Assembly (NCBI GenBank): GCA_005888675.1
Contig: VBBA01000141.1
Coordinates: 1-11,196, forward strand
Reading direction: 5' to 3'
Length of the DNA: 11,196 nt
Origin: Candidatus Bathyarchaeota archaeon
GTDB taxonomy: Archaea; Thermoproteota; Bathyarchaeia; 40CM-2-53-6
Shown: piece after piece, positions 5,431-11,196 of the stretch
Position numbering within the stretch: position 1 is the first letter of the stretch
Layout of the letters: each line of letters begins with the position of its first letter
The notes under the pieces: generated by a model
Told to the model about the DNA's origin: nothing
Databases searched by the model: none
Seen by the model: only the letters and a program-made list of their open reading frames with translations
Position numbers and translations under genes: made by a program

Positions 5431-6024
5431 TCTTCGAATGATTATTCCTGTGATCATGCCTCCTATGTGCGCGAATAATCCTCCGCCCGCGAAGATGTCC
5501 AGCCCGGCTACGAGAATTAGGATGATCGCGATCTTCAGCCCCGCTGCAGCTCCAAGAATCCCATAGACAGCCCCTGAAGCGCCTACTCCGAACACTCCAG
5601 CATCTGGACCAACAAGCGCGTAAGCGGCGAGAAATGACAGGTTCCCGGCGATTCCGGTCAAGAAGAAGATCTCCATCCACTTTACACGATTATTCAGCTG
5701 TTCCTCCAAAACGTAGCCGAAGATTAGAAGGAAGAATATGTTCGATGCTAGGTGCAAAGGTCCCGCATGGAGAAAAATCGAGGTTACGATAGTCCAAGGA
5801 ATCCATGGCCAGCCCGGCTGCATCAGGATACATGGATTGCATTGCACGAGCGATTCTTGAAAAACCAGAGGTGCGCTATAGACGGGATTGAGAAAGTCTT
5901 GAGCGACGAAAGAGAGAAGCACGTATACTACGATAAGAATTATCGAAAAGAGTATTGTTGGCGACGTGACAATTCGAGAAAGAATGTCCTGATTTTCCCC
6001 GTTCGGTGAACCTGTCCGAGACAC
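5389..6024 (-). CDS. Rhomboid family intramembrane serine protease
   Basis: 211 residues, GTG start at 6024-6022. The catalytic dyad is visible: Ser150 in GASGAVYGILG and His186 in FAHIGGMITG. The second-helix motif FLHAGPLHLASNIFFLL supplies His91 and Asn95, which form the oxyanion site in GlpG. Membrane helices are at about 23-40, 78-105, 117-138, 144-160, 163-181 and 183-198, the six-helix core. The N-terminus (about 20 residues) is polar and cytosolic. Between helices 1 and 2 is a long loop containing CNPC and a WPW stretch, longer than in minimal rhomboids. The enzyme cleaves transmembrane helices of other membrane proteins; its substrate is unknown. It lies downstream of a two-helix membrane protein on the same strand, with 69 bp between them. 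Confidence 0.95.
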   Translation of the reverse strand: MSRTGSPNGENQDILSRIVTSPTILFSIILIVVYVLLSFVAQDFLNPVYSAPLVFQESLVQCNPCILMQPGWPWIPWTIVTSIFLHAGPLHLASNIFFLLIFGYVLEEQLNNRVKWMEIFFLTGIAGNLSFLAAYALVGPDAGVFGVGASGAVYGILGAAAGLKIAIILILVAGLDIFAGGGLFAHIGGMITGIIIRRLWITGAEEKISLE

Positions 6025-6093
6025 GACGAATTCGAGGACGAGCGATGCCTAATTACTGTTTTCCTAACTTGGCACCGAATCAGTCGTTGACAT

Positions 6094-6579
6094 TCATCTG
6101 GTAATCTCGACGGTCCTTCCGCGGCGACTTGAGGCTATTGCCAGAGACAAGACAATGAGTGTTCCTACTGCGATGAGCCACATTGGCACCCCGTATCCAA
6201 GTATTCCGAACCCGGACCTCCAGAATCTAACATCCAAGACTCTTGCTAATCCAGCATAAAACCAAGCCACAACGACTCCAGTCAGGAGCATGATTGCAAA
6301 GATGAGTCTGCCTGCGCCGCGACCTGAACCTTCAGCCCGTGAATGTTTTGCAAGATACGACTCCACCTGCGGATCATAATCGAGTATCTGCTCGACCTGC
6401 AAACTCCGGTTCATACTATCAAGGATCTCATCAGCAGAAACCCTCGTCTTTTCCTTAGGCTCATAATCGAAGCTGAATCTTCTCCCACCCGGAAGACGCG
6501 ACCTCTGGTCGCTCAAGCCCTCTAGACACCTAACATACAACTGCCTTACCCAGCGATTTGGGAATGAGAGTACCCTCAA
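6094..6579 (-). CDS. Membrane protein with soluble N-terminal part and two C-terminal helices, function unknown
   Basis: Up to 161 residues from the only in-frame start codon after an upstream stop, a TTG at 6579-6577. The first 85 residues are soluble and rich in Arg and Glu; they include SADEILDSMNRSLQVEQILDYDP-like helical sequence, which I cut short here. Two membrane segments follow, about 91-111 (LIFAIMLLTGVVVAWFYAGL) and 131-150 (VPMWLIAVGTLIVLSLAIAS), with a basic tail. No family is recognised. No Shine-Dalgarno is seen, so the TTG start is uncertain and a later TTG is possible. The promoter holds a TATA-like box and a perfect palindrome. It may share function with the rhomboid gene downstream. 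Confidence 0.65.
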   Translation of the reverse strand: MRVLSFPNRWVRQLYVRCLEGLSDQRSRLPGGRRFSFDYEPKEKTRVSADEILDSMNRSLQVEQILDYDPQVESYLAKHSRAEGSGRGAGRLIFAIMLLTGVVVAWFYAGLARVLDVRFWRSGFGILGYGVPMWLIAVGTLIVLSLAIASSRRGRTVEITR

Positions 6580-6599
6580 CCCAAGTGAGAGGAGACGAC

Positions 6600-6618
6600 G
6601 TCAAGGTAGTACCTTGAC
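6600..6618. promoter_or_regulatory. Perfect 19-bp palindrome, likely operator
   Basis: GTCAAGGTA-G-TACCTTGAC: nine perfect pairs around one base. It lies 21-39 bp before the TTG of the membrane-protein gene. It also covers the transcription start predicted about 26 bp downstream of the TATA-like box at 6636-6643. A dimeric repressor bound here would block initiation. Confidence 0.5.
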
Positions 6619-6635
6619 CCTTGGCTACGTACCTC

Positions 6636-6643
6636 ATTTTATT
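6636..6643. promoter_or_regulatory. TATA-like box, usable in either direction
   Basis: ATTTTATT on the plus strand, AATAAAAT on the minus strand. Minus-strand initiation would fall in the 19-bp palindrome. Plus-strand initiation would fall just before ATG 6670, a short frame that overlaps the start of the small membrane ORF. Confidence 0.35.
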
Positions 6644-6706
6644 GGTGTTTCATAGGTTCTGGTCCAAAAATGAAGCCCAGTCCCCTCCTGACCCCAAGAA
6701 GCATGT

Positions 6707-6869
6707 ATGGCAGTCCTGCTAACGCTAGCGATAATCTTCATCGTAATCGCTTTCGTGAGGGTGGATCCTAGGCGCTCGAAGGACAGTCTGGTTCTCGTAG
6801 GACATTGAAAAATTCCTGATCGTTCTCCTCGTCGTCTCAGTACTCGCTGTCGTAGTCCTAAACATCTAG
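6707..6869 (+). pseudogene. Small two-helix membrane protein broken by a frame change
   Basis: ATG 6707 opens 33 codons to TGA 6806-6808: a hydrophobic helix (MAVLLTLAIIFIVIAFV) then a basic turn (RVDPRRSKD). In the +1 frame, directly downstream, lies a second helix (EKFLIVLLVVSVLAVVVLNI, about 6804-6863) ending at TAG 6867-6869, with no usable start codon of its own. Removing one G near 6800-6801 would fuse them into a protein of about 53 residues with two membrane helices. This suggests an indel mutation, a sequencing error or, less likely, ribosomal frameshifting. No family is recognised. Confidence 0.4.
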
Positions 6870-7004
6870 CATCGCTAGAAAGGAGGAGTCAGCTCAGGGC
6901 CCAATCCAAGAGAACCAGTTGGGACTTCCACACCATATCAGTAGAGCCATAGACGGTGACCGTAGCTACTGATGACGCTCGTTGCGACTGGTGTGAAGGA
7001 ATAA

Positions 7005-7160
7005 TCAGACAGTGTGAGCATCAAAGAAGTAATCCAGGAACAACCCAACCTTCACTTGAGGCTCAAATTTGTGCACAGCGACAAGCAGGGCAACGAGATA
7101 TGCCCCGACATAGAAGACTAGAGAATCGTAGCAACCATTTCTCTCACGCCACATTCGCAT
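7005..7160 (-). CDS. Possible small membrane-associated protein (weak)
   Basis: From ATG 7160-7158 to TGA at 7007-7005, 51 residues, with a charged N-terminus (MRMWRERNG), one hydrophobic segment (LVFYVGAYLVALLVAVH) and a C-terminus rich in Phe and Asp. The frame extends upstream to a TTG at 7217. Codon third positions favour C and T as in coding DNA, but no promoter or ribosome site at the right spacing is seen and no family is recognised. If it is not real, 6870-7257 holds no gene. Confidence 0.25.
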   Translation of the reverse strand: MRMWRERNGCYDSLVFYVGAYLVALLVAVHKFEPQVKVGLFLDYFFDAHTV

Positions 7161-7216
7161 CAGCGCCCAAGACTTACTTAGCCGGATCCGAGCTTCTTGT
7201 TCCTGTTGGCACTTCA

Positions 7217-7229
7217 AGGTTTATCCGGA
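7217..7229 (+). promoter_or_regulatory. TATA-like box for the pantetheine adenylyltransferase gene
   Basis: AAGGTTTATCCGG, centred about 36 bp before the ATG at 7258; initiation 25 bp downstream would give a leader of about 10 nt. Confidence 0.4.
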
Positions 7230-7257
7230 ATCGTCAAGTCTCTTACTTGGTCCAAGC

Positions 7258-7758
7258 ATGCCTGATAGTGCTAGAAGGAATTTCAAGCGGGTCGCGATGG
7301 GAGGAACGTTCGATGTCTTGCACAAAGGGCATGCAGCGCTTCTATCGCGTGCCTTCGAGATTGGAGACAATGTCACAATCGGTGTCACAAGCGATGATCT
7401 TATTCAAAGACTGCCCAAAGATCATCCTGTACGACCCTACGCAGAGAGAGTCGATGGACTCAGAAGGTTCTTGGGAGAACGCAACTGGTCCGACCGAGCG
7501 AACATTGCACGACTAAAGGACAAGTGGGGTCCGACCGTCTTGGAAAGAGACATGGAGGCGATCGTAGTCACTCAGGACACAAGGGCCAGCGCGGATGAGA
7601 TCAACAAGCTACGAAAAGAGAAAGGTCTGCCTCCATTACACGTCGAGATCGTCGACTTGATCCTTGCGCAAGACGGACGGCCAATTTCGACTACCCGAAT
7701 TCACCGTGAAGAAATAGATCCTCAAGGGAGGATCAGGAAAAGAGCTCAGAATCCTTGA
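7258..7758 (+). CDS. coaD: Phosphopantetheine adenylyltransferase, archaeal type
   Basis: 166 residues, ATG 7258-7260, TGA 7756-7758. The nucleotidyltransferase signature GGTFDVLHKGH is at residues 15-25 (the two histidines contact ATP phosphates). The second motif ISTTRIHREEID is at 143-154, equivalent to the ISSTxIR motif. The segment VTQDTRASADEINKLRKEKG (104-123) is typical of the archaeal family (COG1019) and absent from bacterial CoaD. It transfers AMP from ATP to 4'-phosphopantetheine to make dephospho-CoA, the penultimate step of CoA synthesis, in the cytoplasm. It is a single gene with its own TATA box; its stop is 6 bp from that of the convergent winged-helix gene. Confidence 0.95.
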   Translation: MPDSARRNFKRVAMGGTFDVLHKGHAALLSRAFEIGDNVTIGVTSDDLIQRLPKDHPVRPYAERVDGLRRFLGERNWSDRANIARLKDKWGPTVLERDMEAIVVTQDTRASADEINKLRKEKGLPPLHVEIVDLILAQDGRPISTTRIHREEIDPQGRIRKRAQNP

Positions 7759-7764
7759 TCTGGG

Positions 7765-8160
7765 CTATTGAATTATTGGCCTCTCAATCTTCTGGGGCTG
7801 GCTTGCTGAGGAATAGACGGAGAGCATATTCTCCAGTTCCCGAATGAAGCTCGAGCTCACATGCCACTTTGACTCACGCTTCTCGATGAACCCCGCTCCG
7901 ACCAGACCATGAATCATATTGTAAAATTGTCCTACGCTCATCCTTCTTGACGATATCCAATCCTTCCATGCCTGTATCGGCAATCCCATCGGCTCGGCCC
8001 GACGGACTTCCTGCCAGAAACTGTGCGCTTCACCGGCCAAAAAGTCACTCTTCCAAAACACGCGTCGGAACAGGTCTTGCGGATTGGAAGGAGTATTTCC
8101 CGCCCTGAAAAGCACGGTCGTTCGTGGATCCGAAGGTCTTCGTGTTGGTTTACGCGGCAT
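7765..8160 (-). CDS. Small winged-helix-like protein, probable DNA-binding, next to integrase
   Basis: 131 residues, ATG 8160-8158, TAG 7767-7765. The start is basic (MPRKPTRRPSDPR). The middle, residues about 74-103 (SVGQFYNMIHGLVGAGFIEK then a strand and wing RESKWHVSS), reads as the recognition helix and wing of a winged-helix domain. The upstream segment 26-70 is helical and rich in Trp and Phe. The last 20 residues look disordered. It lies downstream of the split integrase on the same strand, 90 bp apart, with an AT-rich element (CATTAAACA, about 8197-8205) that could be its own promoter. Many archaeal integrated elements carry such small regulators. No specific family is recognised. Confidence 0.6.
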   Translation of the reverse strand: MPRKPTRRPSDPRTTVLFRAGNTPSNPQDLFRRVFWKSDFLAGEAHSFWQEVRRAEPMGLPIQAWKDWISSRRMSVGQFYNMIHGLVGAGFIEKRESKWHVSSSFIRELENMLSVYSSASQPQKIERPIIQ

Positions 8161-8250
8161 AATTCTTCAATCTCTCTGTTTCTTCCAGGTGTATTCATAG
8201 TGTTTAATGCTTATGGCTAGCCAAATCCAAGGTGGTATCGGAATCGAGAA

Positions 8251-9283
8251 CTAGGGAGTGTTCCGATTGCCGAAGTTCGCTCGCATGTACTTCATCATTA
8301 CTTCGTCCTCATCATGAAAGTCAAAGTAGTTCCCTCTGGACCCTGGAAGCTTGTGCCCCATCAATGCCTCTTTGGTGTCCTCGTCGATCTGTGGTGTCGC
8401 GTTCAGGACCTTCCTGAAGCTCTTGCGGAAGCAGTGGACCCATATTGACTCGGGTTTGATCCCTGTTCTTCTCGCCACGTTCTTTACGATCATCCACACG
8501 CTTTCCCTCCTTAGTCTAGACTCCGGACCACCGGTTCTTTCGGTCACAAAGATCGGGTCCGATAATTGCGGGATCCATCCACCCCTTGTCCTCATATCCA
8601 AGTAGTCTCTCAACGACTCGGCAGCCTCTTGCTGAAGTCCCGTCATATAGTATGAGAGTCCGTACAGGTTGAGCTTCGTATCCATGGCCGGGGACACTTT
8701 GATCCTTATCGGAACTCTGATTTCCGGGTACAATTGATCTTTGACCAATCCAAAGTTCCAGTTGCAGAGGCAGCTGACGCGTACTCCTGCCTGGAATAGG
8801 CATAGCATTATTCGCCATCCTGTAAACATCCATCTTGTTGGGAATGTATTCGTAGATCACTTTCTTTCGGACAGGCGACCGAATCCGTTCGGCTCGCTTG
8901 AATTCGAGCTTTCTATCGTTCGCCTCCATGAATCCTTTCATGGTAATCATGATCTGTTTTGCCCAGACGGCTTTGCCCTTCTGAAGGTACCAATTGGCCA
9001 CCCTGCGGGTGAGAAGTTTCACGTTCCGCTCATCAAGCTTGAGCAGCTCCGATGGTTCCTCGAGGCCACCCGCTTGCAAGATTTTCTCGAGCTGGTAGAG
9101 CTTCTTCTCCCTGGTTTCTTCGGAAGTGTAAGAGTCAATCCAGTCTGCGACTGGCGGATATTTCAAAAGCCAAGAGAAGCTCTTCTCACTGGACACGTAT
9201 CTTCCCCGAAGATCCCTGGAGTAAGCATGCTTCTTGGGAGCTAGAGCTTCGGATCGTAACACTTCGAAGGCGACTTCGGACAT
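8251..9283 (-). pseudogene. Tyrosine site-specific integrase (XerA-like), split by a frameshift near 8805
   Basis: The N-terminal part starts at ATG 9283-9281, preceded by AAGGAGAG (9291-9298) at 7-nt spacing, one of the few good Shine-Dalgarno sites here. It covers about 160 residues of core-binding domain in one frame, ending at MDVYRMANNA. From about 8805 the catalytic domain continues in the +1 frame to 8251. It has Arg in LFQAGVRVSCL, HCFRKSF (His-x-x-Arg), MGHKLPGSRG, and Tyr in GNYFD as the likely nucleophile. All catalytic residues except a certain beta-strand Lys can be seen, so only the frame break disables it, unless the break is a sequence error. The loop that normally joins the two parts looks short, so a few codons may also be missing. 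The joined product would be about 343 residues, normal for archaeal integrases. It probably belonged to an integrated element. Confidence 0.85.
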
Positions 9284-9540
9284 TACAAGACTCTCCTTGC
9301 GCCGCCCGTAGGCAACATAAGCTTACTCTCGGTCTACTCCGAATGTATTCTATGATACTTTCGGGTAGTTGGCTAGAAGACCGCTGGGCTCATTCAACTC
9401 GTTGAGTCCAGCATCTGGCGTCAGAACCACTTAGATTGACAAGTTTCGGATGCATTTCTCTATCCTTCGTCCCCTCCAATTTTTTGGAGAGTTGACATAT
9501 CTCCAATTAATTGGAGACTTGCATTTCTTCCTCGAAACCG
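9284..9540. promoter_or_regulatory. Upstream region of the integrase with two related perfect palindromes
   Basis: CTCCAATTTTTTGGAG (9474-9489) and CTCCAATTAATTGGAG (9501-9516) share the arms CTCCAA/TTGGAG and differ only in the centre; the centres are 27 bp apart. The second extends by one more pair (9500-9517). They look like two sites for one dimeric regulator. They lie about 190-235 bp before the integrase start and just after the end of the SecB-like gene. No other gene is seen in the stretch. Confidence 0.5.
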
Positions 9541-9987
9541 TCAGGTGTAGCGAGTCTCTGGTCGCTTTGACTGCGTAGTTGTTGGTTGCTGTCCTTGCTG
9601 TTGATCCGCTGGCATACCGATCGGAGGTAATGGAGGCGGTATTCCTAGGCTTTCCGAGAGGAGTATGTCCTCGGCCATTGCAATGCTTGAGACTGCTTGG
9701 ATGACTGGTGTTGGTGGAGGCTTGTTTTGCTTGTGATCCTCGACCATCTTCTGAATCTCGGGCTTATCCCCGTTGACCTGGGCACGTCCTTTGACGCTTA
9801 ACTGGGCTACTGAAGGAGTATAGTTGACTGTGAAGACGAAGGGAGCTTCCGCGGTCGATTCATTTTTTTGATCAAGTCCTATTATGTTGATGTTTACGGC
9901 GATTTGGACTTGCGCTGGGAGAGGAGTTTCATGGCTCCAAAATCGTTCTCCGGTCATGTTCGTCACTTGAACAGTGATTCTCAGCAA
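9541..9987 (-). CDS. Conserved archaeal beta-rich protein, possibly SecB-like chaperone
   Basis: 148 residues, TTG start at 9987-9985, 7 bp after the stop of the AbrB-like gene. The first 70 residues are mostly alternating strands (QVQIAVNINIIGL, PFVFTVNYTPSVAQLSVKGR). A helix-forming segment follows (VIQAVSSIAMAEDILLSES) with the proline-rich turn LGIPPPLPPIGMP. The last 25 residues are Gln/Thr-rich and probably disordered. The FxVxYxPxxAxLxVxGxxxxxG strand pattern and the helix ending in PPPxPP recall an archaeal family with a SecB fold (MJ0357-like), from memory; I could not verify this. A SecB-like chaperone would hold unfolded proteins. The pairing with an AbrB-like gene is notable. Confidence 0.6.
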   Translation of the reverse strand: MLRITVQVTNMTGERFWSHETPLPAQVQIAVNINIIGLDQKNESTAEAPFVFTVNYTPSVAQLSVKGRAQVNGDKPEIQKMVEDHKQNKPPPTPVIQAVSSIAMAEDILLSESLGIPPPLPPIGMPADQQQGQQPTTTQSKRPETRYT

Positions 9988-9994
9988 TACAGTG

Positions 9995-10282
9995 TTAGGC
10001 CTTCGATTGACGTGGGTTCGAGCGTGGTATTATGGCTTCTTCCAGCTTGGCGGTAATTCTCTCCTGGGCTAGTATTGCTCTTGGCGCCCGTTGGACTATG
10101 AGTTTTCGTCCGTCGATCCTTACGGCGATGACGTCTCCTTCCTTGAAGGGAAAGCTGGAGTCATCAGTTAGCTTCGTTGGCAAATAGATCCTGGGTGATC
10201 GATAAGCCATGCCTTCCATCCTAGCCGCCTTTTTCGCGACCGCGAATTTCGTTACGATTTTCTTAACCAATTTCCTCGCCAT
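9995..10282 (-). CDS. AbrB/MazE-like swapped-hairpin DNA-binding protein
   Basis: 95 residues, ATG 10282-10280, TAA 9997-9995. Residues 29-65 carry the AbrB fold: SPRIYLPTKLTDDSSFPFKEGDV, then AVRIDGRKLIVQR, with the usual Pro-x-x-L after the first strand and the Gly-Asp turn. The N-terminus is strongly basic (ARKLVKKIVTKFAVAKKAAR), so it could bind DNA or RNA well. The C-terminus is a short helix and basic tail. AbrB-like proteins act as transcription regulators or as antitoxins of the MazE/VapB kind. It is the first gene of a two-gene unit with the beta-rich protein and diverges from the HD-domain gene. GGTAAATGC, read on the minus strand around 10317, lies about 35 bp before the ATG and may be the TATA box. 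Confidence 0.75.
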   Translation of the reverse strand: MARKLVKKIVTKFAVAKKAARMEGMAYRSPRIYLPTKLTDDSSFPFKEGDVIAVRIDGRKLIVQRAPRAILAQERITAKLEEAIIPRSNPRQSKA

Positions 10283-10311
10283 TTCCCTATGCGAATGTTA
10301 CGGTAATCGAC

Positions 10312-10340
10312 CACGCATTTACCTCTTGAACCATTTTTAG
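10312..10340. promoter_or_regulatory. Divergent promoter region between AbrB-like and HD-domain genes
   Basis: A minus-strand TATA-like element (GAGGTAAATGCG, 10312-10323) is about 35 bp before the AbrB-like ATG. A plus-strand one (ATTTTTAG, 10333-10340) is about 32 bp before the HD-gene ATG. GTGATG at 10358-10363 is a partial archaeal Shine-Dalgarno for the HD gene. Confidence 0.35.
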
Positions 10341-10368
10341 ACCTTGTGGACTTGGACGTGATGATCCC

Positions 10369-10968
10369 ATGTCATCCAAGAAAATGGAGAGTCAAAGCTT
10401 AGAGGATTTCTGGCAGCTGCTCGAACGATTGAAGCTGGAGCCTCGCCGAGGTTGGGAGGAGAAGCTTCGATTGAGCCATGTTGAGTCCGTTGCCGACCAT
10501 TCCTACGGCGTCGCCATGTTGTGCTTGTTTCAGGCGTGGAGCCGGGGTGGATACGATCTCGAACGTCTGCTGAAGCTCGCATTGATCCATGATTTGGATG
10601 AAGCAATCACTGGAGATTTGACTCCGGAAGACAAGCGGAGGCTTGGGCTTGGAGAGGTTTTGAGGAGAAAGAGATTGGCGGGGAAAAGGATTGCAGATTC
10701 ACTTCCTGAAAAAGCTCGATCAGACTGGCTGGAACTGTGGACAGATCTTCGGCTTAGACGAAGTAAAGAGGCGAGACTGGTAAAGGACTTGGATCAAGTG
10801 GAGATGGCTCTGCAAGCGAATGCGTATTCAAAGGGAAAGGTGGACAAGTCTCGCAGACCTCAGGTTCAGGAGTTTTGCGAATCGGCCCTGCGTGGGGTGA
10901 AGAACCGGGAGTTGCGAAGAGTTGTCGAGAGAATTGGAGGGGAGAAGAGAGTTCGGCCTAAGCGATGA
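10369..10968 (+). CDS. HD-domain phosphohydrolase, YfbR/HDDC2-like 5'-deoxynucleotidase family
   Basis: 199 residues, ATG 10369, TGA 10966-10968. The metal ligands of the HD fold are visible: His44 in ESVADHSYGVA, His74-Asp75 in ALIHDLDEAITGDLTPED, and Asp140 or Asp142 in LVKDLDQVEMALQA. The signature SVADHS and the HDLxE...GD pattern place it in COG1896, whose bacterial and human members dephosphorylate deoxynucleoside monophosphates. The enzyme likely acts on nucleotides in the cytoplasm; its precise substrate is not shown. The C-terminus is unusually basic (GVKNRELRRVVERIGGEKRV). Start choice rests on GTGATG a few bases upstream and on the family N-terminus; an internal ATG five codons later is possible. 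Its end overlaps the convergent gene by 11 bp. Confidence 0.85.
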   Translation: MSSKKMESQSLEDFWQLLERLKLEPRRGWEEKLRLSHVESVADHSYGVAMLCLFQAWSRGGYDLERLLKLALIHDLDEAITGDLTPEDKRRLGLGEVLRRKRLAGKRIADSLPEKARSDWLELWTDLRLRRSKEARLVKDLDQVEMALQANAYSKGKVDKSRRPQVQEFCESALRGVKNRELRRVVERIGGEKRVRPKR

Positions 10969-11196
10969 CTTTGGCGAACTCGACGCGGGCTTTGGCGGCT
11001 TTTAGGAGGTTTTCCTTGGGGAACAGCGGCTTGTAGTCTCGTGTGAGTATGGACACGTATTCCGAGATTTCGTCCTCGCTCATATATTGGAACATGTATC
11101 CGCCGTTATACGGTGAAGGCTCTCCATCTCGTTTCAGGAATTCGATGTGCATCAAAGGATCGCCTCGTTTGATCGTTATCGGTTGCCTTTCATTGC
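10958..11196 (-). CDS. Probable dCTP deaminase/dUTPase-fold protein, C-terminal part (5' end outside window)
   Basis: Open on the minus strand from the window edge to TAG 10960-10958, giving the last 78 residues. The start NERQPITIKRGDPLMHIEFLK resembles the beta-strand pair of dCTP deaminase and trimeric dUTPases (PI.I..G.P..Q..F). It is followed by PYNGGYMFQYM, similar to the PY..GKYQGQ stretch near their C-terminus. The remaining residues form a charged helical tail, longer than in minimal dUTPases. The catalytic core would be upstream, outside the window. An ATG at 11155 is only an internal methionine, since the frame stays open beyond it. The convergent neighbour is also a nucleotide-metabolism enzyme. 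Confidence in the fold is moderate. Confidence 0.6.
   Translation of the reverse strand, partial: NERQPITIKRGDPLMHIEFLKRDGEPSPYNGGYMFQYMSEDEISEYVSILTRDYKPLFPKENLLKAAKARVEFAKVIA

Noticed and set aside
6960..7020. TGATGA box suggesting a C/D guide RNA
   Set aside because: No D box (CTGA) or second C/D pair at the right spacing.
6956..7516. Plus-strand open frame of 186 codons
   Set aside because: It overlaps the start of the clear pantetheine adenylyltransferase gene in another frame and has low-complexity, non-protein-like composition.
8741..9244. Plus-strand open frame of 167 codons opposite the integrase
   Set aside because: Antisense to the integrase core-binding domain; no family features.
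1..11196. CRISPR array, insertion sequence or att direct repeats
   Set aside because: No regularly spaced repeats, no transposase, and no second copy of the tRNA 3' end were seen.

Overview
The window looks like chromosomal DNA of an archaeon, probably a member of the TACK group (Thaumarchaeota/Nitrososphaeria-like or a neighbour). It has transcription factor B, an aIF1/SUI1 translation factor with the archaeal Cys-rich N-terminus, an archaeal-type phosphopantetheine adenylyltransferase and a tandem-HTH AsnC-like regulator. It also has a tRNA-Gln gene with two bulge-helix-bulge introns and an encoded CCA. TATA-like boxes lie about 25-40 bp before many starts, and few genes have a Shine-Dalgarno. 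The phylum is an inference; no rRNA or marker set is present.

Layout. 1-294: C-terminus of a sugar-nucleotide epimerase/dehydratase. 304-845 (minus): operon of aIF1 followed by a small zinc-ribbon protein. 846-1509: mostly intergenic, with a probable 27-residue membrane microprotein, a pair of RNA-type hairpins flanked by a direct repeat, and a probable orphan protein. 1510-2442 (minus): TFB. 2443-2782: divergent AT-rich promoter region and tRNA-Gln(CUG), interrupted at 29/30 and 37/38. 2955-3944 (minus) and 4020-4934 (plus): a zinc-less MDR oxidoreductase and a two-HTH AsnC-like regulator diverging from one short promoter region. 4935-5325: no convincing gene, but a cluster of CATTTTG/CAAAATG motifs. 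5389-6579 (minus): a rhomboid intramembrane protease and a two-helix membrane protein whose promoter carries a perfect 19-bp palindrome. 6707-6869: a small two-helix membrane ORF broken by a frame change. 7258-7758: phosphopantetheine adenylyltransferase for CoA synthesis.

The accessory part runs from about 7765 to 9540: a small winged-helix-like protein and a tyrosine integrase split between two frames, preceded by two related perfect palindromes spaced 27 bp centre to centre. This may be the remnant of an integrated element, but no att repeats or second boundary are visible. 9541-10282 (minus) is an operon of an AbrB-like protein and a SecB-like (inferred) beta-rich protein. 10369-11196 has an HD-domain phosphohydrolase (nucleotide-hydrolase type) converging, with an 11-bp overlap, on the C-terminus of a probable dCTP deaminase/dUTPase-fold protein; both suggest nucleotide-pool metabolism.

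The points most worth a second look are the two-intron tRNA, the paired palindromes upstream of the broken integrase, the CATTTTG motif cluster, and the two membrane microproteins. I found no CRISPR array, rRNA or insertion sequence, and nothing that amounts to a complete new multi-gene system.
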